Shown here: positions 45,488 through 53,916 of the stretch, in pieces
Layout of the letters: every line of letters starts with the position of its first letter
Numbering within the stretch: position 1 is the stretch's first letter
Assembly (NCBI RefSeq): GCF_014490445.1
Contig: NZ_JACTUZ010000004.1
Span: 36,790-100,789 of the forward strand
Length of the DNA stretch: 64,000 bases
DNA from: Pseudoroseomonas ludipueritiae
GTDB taxonomy: Bacteria; Pseudomonadota; Alphaproteobacteria; Acetobacterales; Acetobacteraceae
Direction: 5' to 3'
The notes under the pieces: generated by a model
The model's input: only the letters and a program-made list of their open reading frames with translations
What the model was told of the DNA's origin: nothing
Databases searched by the model: none
Translations under genes and position numbers: made by a program

Positions 45488-46076
45488 GGATACTCCGGGC
45501 TGCCGCGCGCCATGCGGCGGCATCACCTCCATCGGGTTGAGCGAAGCGCAGCCAACCACTGGTCCGGCTGGCTGCGGGGCGCAGCGACAGCGCCCCTAAA
45601 AAGACACAATCTATGTGTGCTTAATCGAGAGCTTAGTTAAAGCATATCTTCGTGCATGTCCACTCCCTTGAAAATCCTGGCTGCCTCGGCCTGAGCATCC
45701 ATCGTCAGTATGCCAAGAAGCCGAGAAAGTTTCGGACCCGGCGGCGATGTGACGTGTCAGGATTGCTGTTCCTGGTCCGTATCTTTTCTGGCCCATCCTT
45801 ACTTCTTCTGATCCATGATTTGGTGTTCCCGCCTGGGGTTTGGCTGGGTGGGTGGCGTGTCATCCTGTCTCCAAGGGGCGAGCAAATTGTCCACCTGTTC
45901 ATCCACAGGGCTGTCCCCCAAATCTGTGGATATCTCCGCCCACCACGCCGTCGGAGGCGGCCGTGGAAAGGGGGCAGGCAAAGCTCTGCCTGGGCCGGTG
46001 CTGTCAGGCGGATTGCCCTTCCCACCGGCGCCGGTTTCATCCTAGCGTTCCCGCGTTCACCATGACGGAGACCGCC
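45488..46076. promoter_or_regulatory. Long divergent intergenic region with inverted repeat and DnaA-box-like motifs
   Basis: About 590 bp between proV (leftward) and a peptide-binding protein gene (rightward). It is relatively A+T-rich near 45595-45660. At 45901-45931 an 8-bp inverted repeat ATCCACAG...CTGTGGAT with 15-bp spacer occurs; three nearby 9-mers (45887 TTGTCCACC, 45899 TCATCCACA, reverse of 45925-45933 ATATCCACA) resemble the DnaA box TTATCCACA with one or two mismatches. No gene was found in it. Confidence 0.4.
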
Positions 46077-47663
46077 ATGAGCCTGACGCGCCGCCATCTG
46101 CTTGCCGGAATTGGCACCTCGCCCATGCTCATGTCAGCCTCGGACGCCCTGGCGCAGGGCTTGCAACCCAGGCGTGGCGGCGTGCTGAACGTCATCCTGA
46201 ACCCGGAACCGCCAATCCTGCAGATCGGCGTCAACAACCAAACGCCGACCCTGATCTGCGGCAGCAAGATCACGCAGGGGCTGCTGAAATTCTCCCCGGC
46301 CCTGGAGCCGATGCCGGAACTGGCGAAGAGCTGGACCGTCAGCCCCGATGGGCTCGAATACGTCTTCAGGCTGCAGGAGAATGTGAAATGGCATGATGGG
46401 CGCCCCTTCACCGCCGAGGATGTCCTCTACTCCGTCATGACCTTCAACCGGGAGATCGCGCCCCGCCTGCGTGGCGTGATCGCCGGCATTTCGGAGGCCA
46501 CGGCGCCAGACCCGCTGACGGTGCGCTTCGTGCTGAAGCAGGCCTTCCAGCCCTTCCTGCTGTGCTTCGATGCCACGGCGCTGCCCATTGTCGCCAAGCA
46601 TGTCTATGACGGCGCCGACATCCGCACCAACCCGGCGAACCTGAAGCCGGTGGGCACCGGCCCCTTCCGTTTCGCCGAGTGGCAGCGGGGCAATTTCGTG
46701 CGGATGGAACGCTTCGGGGAATACTGGAAGCCAGGGCAGCCTTACCTGGACGGCATCATCTGGCGCGTGATCCCGGACGGGCAGAGCCGCCGCCTGGCCA
46801 TCGAAAGCGGGCAGGTGCAGATGAGCACCGCGACGGATATCGAGCCCTTCGACATCCCGGCCCTGCGCCAGGCGCCGAACCTCAATGTCACGACCAAGGG
46901 TTGGGAGTATTTCTCGCCGCTCTTCTGGTTCGAGCCAAACCACCGTGTGAAGCCTTTCGACGACAAGCGGGTACGGCAGGCCATGAGCATGGCACTGGAC
47001 CGCAAGTTCATCGTGGAGCGCCTGTGGTTCGGCCTGGGCAAGGCGGCGACGGGGCCAGTGGCTTCCACCACCCGGTTCCATGACCCCAGCGCCACGCTGG
47101 CGCCTTTCGATGTCGCCAGGGCGAATGCGCTGCTGGACGAGGCCGGGCTGAAGCCCAATGCCCAGGGCATTCGCGGCGCTTTTAAATACATTATCCCGCC
47201 CTACGGCGAGATCTGGACGCGCATGGGCGAATACTTCCGCCAGGCGATGCGGCGCATCGGCTTCGAGGTGACGCTGGAATCCACCGATGCCGGCACCTGG
47301 GCCTCTCGCATCGCCAACTGGGATTACGAGGCGACATCCAATGTCCTCTACCAGTATGGCGACCCGACGCTAGGGGTGGAGCGGAGCTATGTTTCCTCCA
47401 ATATCCAGAAGATCCTCTTCACGAATACCGCCGGCTATTCCAACCCGAAGGTGGACGAGCTTTTCGCCAGGGCGCGCACGGGCGCGACGGAGGCGGAGCG
47501 CAAGGCCGCCTTCTCCGAGGTGCAGAAGATCCTGGTGGAGGATATGCCGCTGCTCTGGGTGGTGGAGGTGAACTACCCGACGGTGACGGACAAGCGGCTG
47601 CACAACGCCGTGCAGCTCGGTACCGGGAACCACGCCAGTTACGACGACGTTTTCCTGGCCTGA
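46077..47663 (+). CDS. Peptide/nickel-type ABC transporter substrate-binding protein (family 5)
   Basis: 528 aa. Signal 'MSLTRRHLLAGIGTSPMLMS' with twin-Arg-like start and cleavage near ALAQ. Family-5 SBP motifs 'ELAKSWTVSPDGLEYVFRLQ', 'VKWHDGRPFTAEDVLYSV', 'PVGTGPFRFAEWQRGNFVRM' and 'FDDKRVRQAMSMALDRKFIV'. Start at 46077 preferred over 46062 because GGAG lies 6 bp upstream of it. No permease or ATPase gene is adjacent; the next gene is a serine hydrolase. Confidence 0.9.
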   Translation: MSLTRRHLLAGIGTSPMLMSASDALAQGLQPRRGGVLNVILNPEPPILQIGVNNQTPTLICGSKITQGLLKFSPALEPMPELAKSWTVSPDGLEYVFRLQENVKWHDGRPFTAEDVLYSVMTFNREIAPRLRGVIAGISEATAPDPLTVRFVLKQAFQPFLLCFDATALPIVAKHVYDGADIRTNPANLKPVGTGPFRFAEWQRGNFVRMERFGEYWKPGQPYLDGIIWRVIPDGQSRRLAIESGQVQMSTATDIEPFDIPALRQAPNLNVTTKGWEYFSPLFWFEPNHRVKPFDDKRVRQAMSMALDRKFIVERLWFGLGKAATGPVASTTRFHDPSATLAPFDVARANALLDEAGLKPNAQGIRGAFKYIIPPYGEIWTRMGEYFRQAMRRIGFEVTLESTDAGTWASRIANWDYEATSNVLYQYGDPTLGVERSYVSSNIQKILFTNTAGYSNPKVDELFARARTGATEAERKAAFSEVQKILVEDMPLLWVVEVNYPTVTDKRLHNAVQLGTGNHASYDDVFLA

Positions 47664-47766
47664 GGATCGGCGCCTGCGGGAAATGACGCCAGGGTGATTG
47701 ACGGCGGTGGGGAAAGGCTGAGGAAATGACACCTCGCTGATTCCCACCCGCCGAGAGGCCCGCCGC

Positions 47767-49284
47767 ATGCCCGACTGGACCCGCGCCACCAACGAAGCCG
47801 ATCGCCTCGCGCGGGCCTGGTCCGAGGCATCCGGGCCAGGCGGGGCCATCCTGCTCTTCGACAGTGCCGGTATCCGCCACGCGGCTTGCGGCGGATTCGC
47901 CAGCATCGAGCATGCCATCCCCTTCACGCCGGATACGCCGAGCCGCTACGCCTCCATCAGCAAGCATTTCCTGGCTGCCACGGCGCTGCTGGAGGAACTG
48001 CCGCTGGAGGCGCCGCTGGGCGTGCTGTTGGATGGCCTACCGCCGGCGCTTGGCGCCGTGCCGCTGGGCCGGGCGCTGGACATGACCGCCGCGCTGCCGG
48101 ACATGATGGAAGTGCTGTGGCAGCAGGGCGTGCCTTACACCGCCAGCCTGGGCGGCGCCGAGGTCCTGGGCATCGCCCGCCGCCTGCCCGGCCTGAATGC
48201 GGTGCCGGGTACGGAAATGGCCTATTCCAATACCGGCTGGCGCCTGGCGCAGTCGGTCTTTCCCGCCCAGCGCGGCGTGCCTTACGCCGAGGCGCTGCGC
48301 CGCCGGCTGCTGGCGCCACTCGACCTGCCCATCCGCTTTCCGGAGGATGAGACGGAAGCGGTGCCGGGCCTCGCCACTGGCTATTGGTGGGATGGTGCCT
48401 CCTGGCGGCGCGGCCGCTACGGCATGCATTTCTCGGCCTCCGGTGGCCTGGCGGGCAGCGCGGCGGCACTGGCGCGCTGGCTGGTGGCGCTGATGACGGG
48501 GCAGGGGCCGCTGGCTGGGATACTGGAGCAGCTCGCCGCCCCCAGGCTCTTCGCGGATGGCACGGAGAGCGCCTATCGCCTCGGCCTCGTCCGCAGCAGG
48601 CTGGGCGATGATGAGTTGCTGGGCCATGGCGGATCGCTGCCCGGCTACCGCAACCATGTCCTGCTGGCGCCCGGGCGCGGCCTGGGCGCGGTGGTGCTGA
48701 CGAACCGGGAGGAAGAGGCCCTCTGGCCGGCGATGACCGTGCTGGCCGCGCTGCTGGAACAGCCGCTGCCGGAACCGGCGCGCGATCTCCCCACGGGCCT
48801 CTTTGCCACGGAGGAAGGCCCTTTCTGGGCCGAGACGACAGCGGATTCCATCAGCTTCATGGGCGGCCACGAGCGGCTGGTGGCGGAGCCGGATGGCAGC
48901 ATGCGCAGCCTTCCGGCGTATCTCGACATCCAGGTGCGGGCGGAGGGGCAGGATGTGCTGGCGGGGCAGGTGGGTGGCACTGTGCGGCGCTTCATCCGCG
49001 TACCGCGGGAGCAGGGGCTCGACCCCGCGCTGGTCGGCGAATGGCGTGAGAAGCACTACGACCTTGCCTTGACCATCCGCGCCGATGGCACCGCGCGGCT
49101 GCCCTGGGCCGGCGGCACCGGCGCCGAGACGAAGCTGACACCGCTGCCGGGCGGCCGGGCTCTGGCGGACCTCGCGCACGGCCCTTGGCGGCATCGTCCC
49201 TGCCTCTGGCTGCAGGCGGACGGATCTTTGCGGCTTGCCAGCCATCGCGCGCGGGTGCTGCATTTCACGCCTTCGAACCCTTGA
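47767..49284 (+). CDS. S12-family serine hydrolase (D-aminopeptidase / class C beta-lactamase-like)
   Basis: 505 aa. Catalytic motifs of the penicillin-recognising fold: SxxK as Ser63-Ile-Ser-Lys66 ('RYASISKHFLAA'), YxN as Tyr153-Ser-Asn155, and His287-Gly-Gly as the third box. C-terminal two beta-barrel-like regions (about 330-505) match the three-domain D-aminopeptidase (DAP) layout. No signal peptide is evident, so it is probably cytoplasmic. It sits between two peptide-binding proteins, which suggests processing of imported D-amino-acid peptides or amides. Confidence 0.85.
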   Translation: MPDWTRATNEADRLARAWSEASGPGGAILLFDSAGIRHAACGGFASIEHAIPFTPDTPSRYASISKHFLAATALLEELPLEAPLGVLLDGLPPALGAVPLGRALDMTAALPDMMEVLWQQGVPYTASLGGAEVLGIARRLPGLNAVPGTEMAYSNTGWRLAQSVFPAQRGVPYAEALRRRLLAPLDLPIRFPEDETEAVPGLATGYWWDGASWRRGRYGMHFSASGGLAGSAAALARWLVALMTGQGPLAGILEQLAAPRLFADGTESAYRLGLVRSRLGDDELLGHGGSLPGYRNHVLLAPGRGLGAVVLTNREEEALWPAMTVLAALLEQPLPEPARDLPTGLFATEEGPFWAETTADSISFMGGHERLVAEPDGSMRSLPAYLDIQVRAEGQDVLAGQVGGTVRRFIRVPREQGLDPALVGEWREKHYDLALTIRADGTARLPWAGGTGAETKLTPLPGGRALADLAHGPWRHRPCLWLQADGSLRLASHRARVLHFTPSNP

Positions 49285-49295
49285 GGAGACCGGCC

Positions 49296-50882
49296 TTGAA
49301 TCGCTCACGCCTCGCGCTTTTGCTGGCTGCCGCACCGATTGCCCTGGCGCTGGCTCAGGGTGCCGCCGCGCAGCCGGCGCCCAACCGCGTGCTGCGCGTG
49401 GCGCCGCATGCCGACCTCAAGACCCTCGATCCGGTCTTCGCGTCCATCGTCATCACCCGCATGCACGGGCTGATGATCTACGAGACGCTCTTCGCCTGGG
49501 ATTCCAAGCTGCAATCCCACCCGCAGATGGTGGAAAGCGTCTCCACCTCACCAGACAACCTGACCTGGAGCTTCCGGCTGCGGGACGGGCTGCGCTTCCA
49601 CGATGGCCAGCCGGTGACCAGCCGCGATGTCATCGCCTCGCTCCAGCGCTGGATGAAGCGCGATACCGTGGGCGGCAAGCTGGCCGAATACACCGCGGCA
49701 CTGGAAGCGCAGGACGAGCGCGGCTTCACGCTGCGGCTGAAGACGCCGACCGGCATGGTGCCCTTCGCACTCGGTTCCGCCGTCGGGCAGATCCCGGCCA
49801 TCATGCGCGAGAGCGACGCGACGACCGACCCGATGAAGCCGGTGACGGAAGCGGTCGGCAGCGGCCCCTTCCGCTTCAACCGCGCGGAATGGCAGAGCGG
49901 TGCCCGCGTGGTCTATGATCGCAACCCCGATTACCGCCCGCGCAGCGAGCCCGCCGATGGCCTGGCCGGTGGCCGGGTGGTGAAGCTGGACCGTGTCGAA
50001 TGGACCATCATGCCGGACCCCGCGACGGCGGCGGCCGCCTTGCAGACCGGCGAGATCGATATCTGGGAGCAGCCGGGGCAGGACCTGATCCCCGTCATCA
50101 GCCGCAACCGGGATGTGAAGGTGGAGCGTTATTCCAGCCTTTCCAATCAGGCGATGCTGCGGCCCAACCACCTGCACCCGCCCTTCAACGACCCGCGCGC
50201 CCGGCTGGCCCTGGCCTATGCGACGGATCAGGCGGATTTCCTCGCCGCCGGCTTTGGCGACGAGCAATGGTGGAAGCGCTGCGGGTCCTATTTCGTCTGC
50301 GGCAGCCCCAATGGCACCGAGGCCGGTGCCGAGGCCTATGCCAGGCCGGACCTGGAAAAGGCCCGCAAGCTGCTGGCGGAAAGCGGCTACAAGGGCGAGC
50401 GCGTGGTGATGAGTTCCTCCTACGACATCGCGCCCATCGGCCGCATGGCGGAAGTGGCTGCGGAAGCGTTGAAGAAGATCGGGCTGAACGTCGATCTGCA
50501 GTTCGCCGACTGGGGCACGGTGACGACGCGGCAGCAGAACCGTTCCACGCCGGACCAGGGCGGCTGGAACCTGTTTGTCACCACGGCCTCCGGCGCCACC
50601 ATGCAGTCGCCGGTGACGAATATCGGCACCAACATGGCCTGCGAGCGCGCTTGGTCCGGCTGGCCCTGCGATGCCGAGGCAGAGAAGCTGCGCAACGCGG
50701 TGGTGGAGGCTGTGGACGAGAATGGCCGCCGCGCCGCCACCGAGGCGCTGCACCGCCGGCTGGCGGAGATGCAGCCCTATCGCGTGCTGGGGCAATACGA
50801 CCAGCCCTATGCGCGGCGGAGCAACATCTCCGGCGTGCTCAGCGCGCCGGTGATGGTCTTCTGGAACATCGAGAAGAAGTAA
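49296..50882 (+). CDS. Peptide-type ABC transporter substrate-binding protein (family 5)
   Basis: 528 aa from a TTG start at 49296, chosen because GAGGAGA lies 6 bp upstream and a signal peptide 'LNRSRLALLLAAAPIALALA' follows at once. Motifs: 'LRVAPHADLKTLDPVFASIV', 'LRFHDGQPVTSRDVIASLQR', 'EAVGSGPFRFNRAEWQSGAR' and 'LHPPFNDPRARLALAYATDQ'. Eleven bp after the serine hydrolase. Again no permease nearby. Confidence 0.88.
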   Translation: MNRSRLALLLAAAPIALALAQGAAAQPAPNRVLRVAPHADLKTLDPVFASIVITRMHGLMIYETLFAWDSKLQSHPQMVESVSTSPDNLTWSFRLRDGLRFHDGQPVTSRDVIASLQRWMKRDTVGGKLAEYTAALEAQDERGFTLRLKTPTGMVPFALGSAVGQIPAIMRESDATTDPMKPVTEAVGSGPFRFNRAEWQSGARVVYDRNPDYRPRSEPADGLAGGRVVKLDRVEWTIMPDPATAAAALQTGEIDIWEQPGQDLIPVISRNRDVKVERYSSLSNQAMLRPNHLHPPFNDPRARLALAYATDQADFLAAGFGDEQWWKRCGSYFVCGSPNGTEAGAEAYARPDLEKARKLLAESGYKGERVVMSSSYDIAPIGRMAEVAAEALKKIGLNVDLQFADWGTVTTRQQNRSTPDQGGWNLFVTTASGATMQSPVTNIGTNMACERAWSGWPCDAEAEKLRNAVVEAVDENGRRAATEALHRRLAEMQPYRVLGQYDQPYARRSNISGVLSAPVMVFWNIEKK

Positions 50883-50901
50883 TGGGAAGGCTGCGCAGCC
50901 C

Positions 50902-51822
50902 ATGATGTTGCAGCAGATCCGCTGCTTCATCGCGGTGGCCGAGGCCGGCAGCTTCACAGCGGCGGCACGCGTGCTGCACCTGTCGCAGCCGGCGCTGGGG
51001 GGACATGTGCGCAACCTGGAGGCCAGCCTGGGCGTGGTGCTGCTGGAGCGGCATTCCCGTGGCGTGCTGCTCAGCCCGGCCGGGCAGGCCTTCCTGGGCG
51101 CCGCGCGCAAGGTGATGGCGGCGCTGGAGGAAGCACGCGCCGCCGTCGAGCCCTTCCACGCGCGGGTCATCCGCATCGCGCTCGGCATCACGCCCACCTC
51201 GGGCAAGACTCTGGTGCCGGATCTGCTGATGGAAGGCGCGGCGCAGAAGCCGGAATTGCAGTTCCACCTGCGCGCCGGCCTTTCGGATGAGCTGCGGCAG
51301 TTGCTGATCTCGACCGCCGAACTGGACGCCGCCTTCTGCTATGACCCGGAGCCGCATGACGCCCTGCTGATACACCCGTTGTATGAGGAAGACCTTTTCC
51401 TTGTCGGCGTGCCGGGGCTGGTGAATTCGGCAGATGGGCCTTTGCCCTCGGCGGAGCTGCACCGCTTCCCGCTGGTGCTCGACCATCGCTTCCATTCGAC
51501 GCGGCGGCTGATCGAGACCTGCGCGCGGGATCAGGGCATCACGCTGCAGGTGCGGATGGAGGCCGAGCCCGCCGAGGTGAAGCGGACCCTGGTGCTGGAA
51601 CGCAGCAATTGCACCGTGGTGCCCTATGGCCTCTTCATGGAGGATATCGCGCGCGGCGCCCTTTGTGCCCGCCGCATTGTCGACCCGCCGCTCAGCCGCA
51701 GCCTGGCACTGGTGACGCGGCGGACCCTGCCGGCACTGGTCGGGCCGGGCCTGGTGGCGCTGGTGCGGCGCATCGCGGCGGCCAAGGTGGCTGAGGGCGG
51801 CCTCGGCTGGCGGCCGGTGTGA
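50902..51822 (+). CDS. LysR-type transcriptional regulator
   Basis: 306 aa. HTH at about 1-60 ('LQQIRCFIAVAEAGSFTAAA', 'LHLSQPALGGHVRNLE'), then a substrate-binding domain ('PEPHDALLIHPLYEEDLFLV'). It lies 19 bp after the peptide-binding protein and is probably read in the same direction as the cluster it may regulate. Its stop abuts the stop of the next, opposing gene. Confidence 0.88.
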   Translation: MMLQQIRCFIAVAEAGSFTAAARVLHLSQPALGGHVRNLEASLGVVLLERHSRGVLLSPAGQAFLGAARKVMAALEEARAAVEPFHARVIRIALGITPTSGKTLVPDLLMEGAAQKPELQFHLRAGLSDELRQLLISTAELDAAFCYDPEPHDALLIHPLYEEDLFLVGVPGLVNSADGPLPSAELHRFPLVLDHRFHSTRRLIETCARDQGITLQVRMEAEPAEVKRTLVLERSNCTVVPYGLFMEDIARGALCARRIVDPPLSRSLALVTRRTLPALVGPGLVALVRRIAAAKVAEGGLGWRPV

Positions 51823-52809
51823 CTAGCCGGGGGTAATGCCGGCTTCCTTCACCACGCGCGCCCATTCGCGCAGTTCTTCCTCGACGATGGCGCGGAACCT
51901 GGCGGGGGTGCCGCCGGCGGGTTGCAGGGACTGCGCCTGCAATGCCTTCTGCGTGCCAGGATCGGCCAGCCAGGCATTGGCGGCGGCGTTGATATGCTCC
52001 AGCAGCGGCGCCGGCAGGTTGGCGGGGCCGAAAAGGCCGTACCACAGCGTCAACCCACGCATCGGAAAGCCGGCTTCCGCCAGGGTAGGCACCTCCGGCG
52101 CCTCCGGCGAGCGCCGCGGCGCGCCGATAGCCAGGGCCCGCGCCTGCCCGTTGCGGACCAGCGGCAGCGCCACCGCCACCGGCAGCATCATGGCGGCCAC
52201 GCGGCGGCCCAGCAGATCCTGCACCGCTGGCGCCGTGCCGCGGTAGGGAATGTGGTTGAGGTCGATGTTGGCCGTCAGCTTGAACAGCTCCATGGCCATG
52301 TGCTGCGCCGTCCCATTGCCGGGGGAGGCATAGTCCAGCGCCCCGGGCCGGGCGCGGGCGAGGCCCACGAAATCCAACAGCGTCGCTGCTTCCAGGTCTG
52401 GGCGGACCAGCAGCATGACATGCCCTTCCGCCAGTTGGATGATGGGTGTGAAGTCGCGTGCCGGGTCATAGGGCAGGTGCGGCAGCAGCGGCGGGCTCAT
52501 GACGAAGGGCACGCCCTGGATCATCAGGGTCCGCCCATCCGGCGTGGCGCGGGCAACCGTCTGGGTGCCGATCTGGCCGCTGGCGCCGGCGCGGTTCTCC
52601 ACGATCACTGGCTGTCCCAGCCCTTCCTGCAAGGCAGGCGCCAGCAGCCGCGCCAGCAGGTCCTGGGCGGTGGAGGGGGTAAAGGGCACCACCAAAGTCA
52701 CCGGCCCATCCGGCCTGCCGCCAGTTTGTGCCAGTGCCGGCCGGGGCAGCAGCGGCAGGGCCGGGAGGAGCAGGGCTGTGCGCAGGATGAGGTCGCGGCG
52801 GCTGGTCAT
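51823..52809 (-). CDS. Bug-family (TctC-type) tripartite tricarboxylate transporter receptor, orphan
   Basis: 328 aa from ATG at 52809, preceded by AGGAGG. Signal 'MTSRRDLILRTALLLPALPL' ending near ALAQ. Bug signatures: 'PDGPVTLVVPFTPSTAQDLL', 'QPVIVENRAGASGQIGTQTV', 'LDYASPGNGTAQHMAMELF' and 'HIPYRGTAPAVQDLLGRRV'. No TctA or TctB gene is nearby. The ligand is unknown. Confidence 0.9.
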   Translation of the reverse strand: MTSRRDLILRTALLLPALPLLPRPALAQTGGRPDGPVTLVVPFTPSTAQDLLARLLAPALQEGLGQPVIVENRAGASGQIGTQTVARATPDGRTLMIQGVPFVMSPPLLPHLPYDPARDFTPIIQLAEGHVMLLVRPDLEAATLLDFVGLARARPGALDYASPGNGTAQHMAMELFKLTANIDLNHIPYRGTAPAVQDLLGRRVAAMMLPVAVALPLVRNGQARALAIGAPRRSPEAPEVPTLAEAGFPMRGLTLWYGLFGPANLPAPLLEHINAAANAWLADPGTQKALQAQSLQPAGGTPARFRAIVEEELREWARVVKEAGITPG

Positions 52810-52994
52810 GGTGGCGGGGTCCTCCTGTGAAACGCGGCGGCCTTCTGGGCGGGCCATGTCAGCGCGGTAGGGCAGCAGAGGCAGGAAGAAACCGGCCGCG
52901 CCAGAAGCAATGGCTTACGGCAGCCATAAGCCTGGGCTCCAGCAGCGCGGTTCCATGTTATGAGCAGAGCTAGATATCTGAATCCTGAATGAAT

Positions 52995-53009
52995 TCCTGT
53001 ATAACAGGA
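52995..53009. promoter_or_regulatory. Candidate operator of the IclR-type regulator
   Basis: Perfect palindrome TCCTGT-ATA-ACAGGA, with an additional outer AATCCTG at 52981-52987 mirrored by CAGGATT at 53005-53011. It lies 20 bp before the start of the IclR gene, the usual place for autoregulation, in a locally A+T-rich stretch. Confidence 0.5.
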
Positions 53010-53029
53010 TTGAAAGGAGGCTTGGCGCC

Positions 53030-53788
53030 ATGAAGGCCGATACCACCCCCGGCAAGATGCTGAGGATTCTGGACCTGCTGGAGGACTCCGCCGGCCACCT
53101 GACGCTCGAGCAGTTGCATGAAGGGCTGGGCTATACCCGCTCGACTCTCTACCGCTACCTGAAGATCCTGGGTGAGGCGGGGCTGGTGGCTTCCATGCCC
53201 GAGCTCGGCTTCACGCTCGGGCCACGGATCGCCGAGCTGGACTACCGCATGCGGCAGCAGGACCCGCTGATCGCCGCCGCCCGGCCGGTGATGGCAGGAT
53301 TGGTGCAGGCGGAAGGTGGCATCGCGCTGCTCTGCCGCCGCTACCGGGACCGGGTGCTCTGCGTGCATCAGGAGCGGGGGCAGGCGGCTTTCCGCAGCCA
53401 TTATGAACGTGGGCTGGCGCGGCCCTTGTACCGCGGCGCGGCGGCGCGGGTGATCCTGGCGCATCTGCCTGCCGCCAGCATCAACAGGTTGCAGGCAGAG
53501 CATGCGGCGGGCTTTGCCGAGGTGGGCCTGGGGCACACGGCGGCGGCGGCGCGGGAGGCGCTGCGCCGCATCCGCCAGCAGGGCTGGGATGTCACGGAAG
53601 GCCAGGCGACGCCCGGCGTCACCGGCATTGCGGCGCCGTTGCGCGATGCCGCCGGGGAGGTGGTGGGCAGCGTCAGCCTCACCCTTGGCCGCTCGCGCCC
53701 TGTGGAAGCCGAGTTGCTGCGCCTGGTGGAGCGGCTGCGCTTCTGCGCCGGCATCATCGAGCGCACTTTGCCACAGGCCTCACCATAA
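53030..53788 (+). CDS. IclR-family transcriptional regulator
   Basis: 252 aa. Winged HTH at about 1-65 ('KMLRILDLLEDSAGHLTLEQ', 'GYTRSTLYRYLKILGEAGL'), then the effector-binding GAF-like domain with 'RCRRYRDRVLCVHQERG'-type and 'GIAAPLRDAAGEVVGSVSLT' segments. AAGGAGG upstream. It precedes a catabolic pair (FAD monooxygenase and class II aldolase) in the same orientation and probably controls them. Confidence 0.9.
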   Translation: MKADTTPGKMLRILDLLEDSAGHLTLEQLHEGLGYTRSTLYRYLKILGEAGLVASMPELGFTLGPRIAELDYRMRQQDPLIAAARPVMAGLVQAEGGIALLCRRYRDRVLCVHQERGQAAFRSHYERGLARPLYRGAAARVILAHLPAASINRLQAEHAAGFAEVGLGHTAAAAREALRRIRQQGWDVTEGQATPGVTGIAAPLRDAAGEVVGSVSLTLGRSRPVEAELLRLVERLRFCAGIIERTLPQASP

Positions 53789-53916
53789 TCCCAAATATTG
53801 CGACTTGACGAATCAGCCCTGGGCTGGGAGGGTCCTGTCATCCGCGAGGCTGATGCCGCGCGGCCAAGCATGGATCCGGCGTGCCATGCCTCGCCGGGCA
53901 GGAGGAGCGTGAGCCG

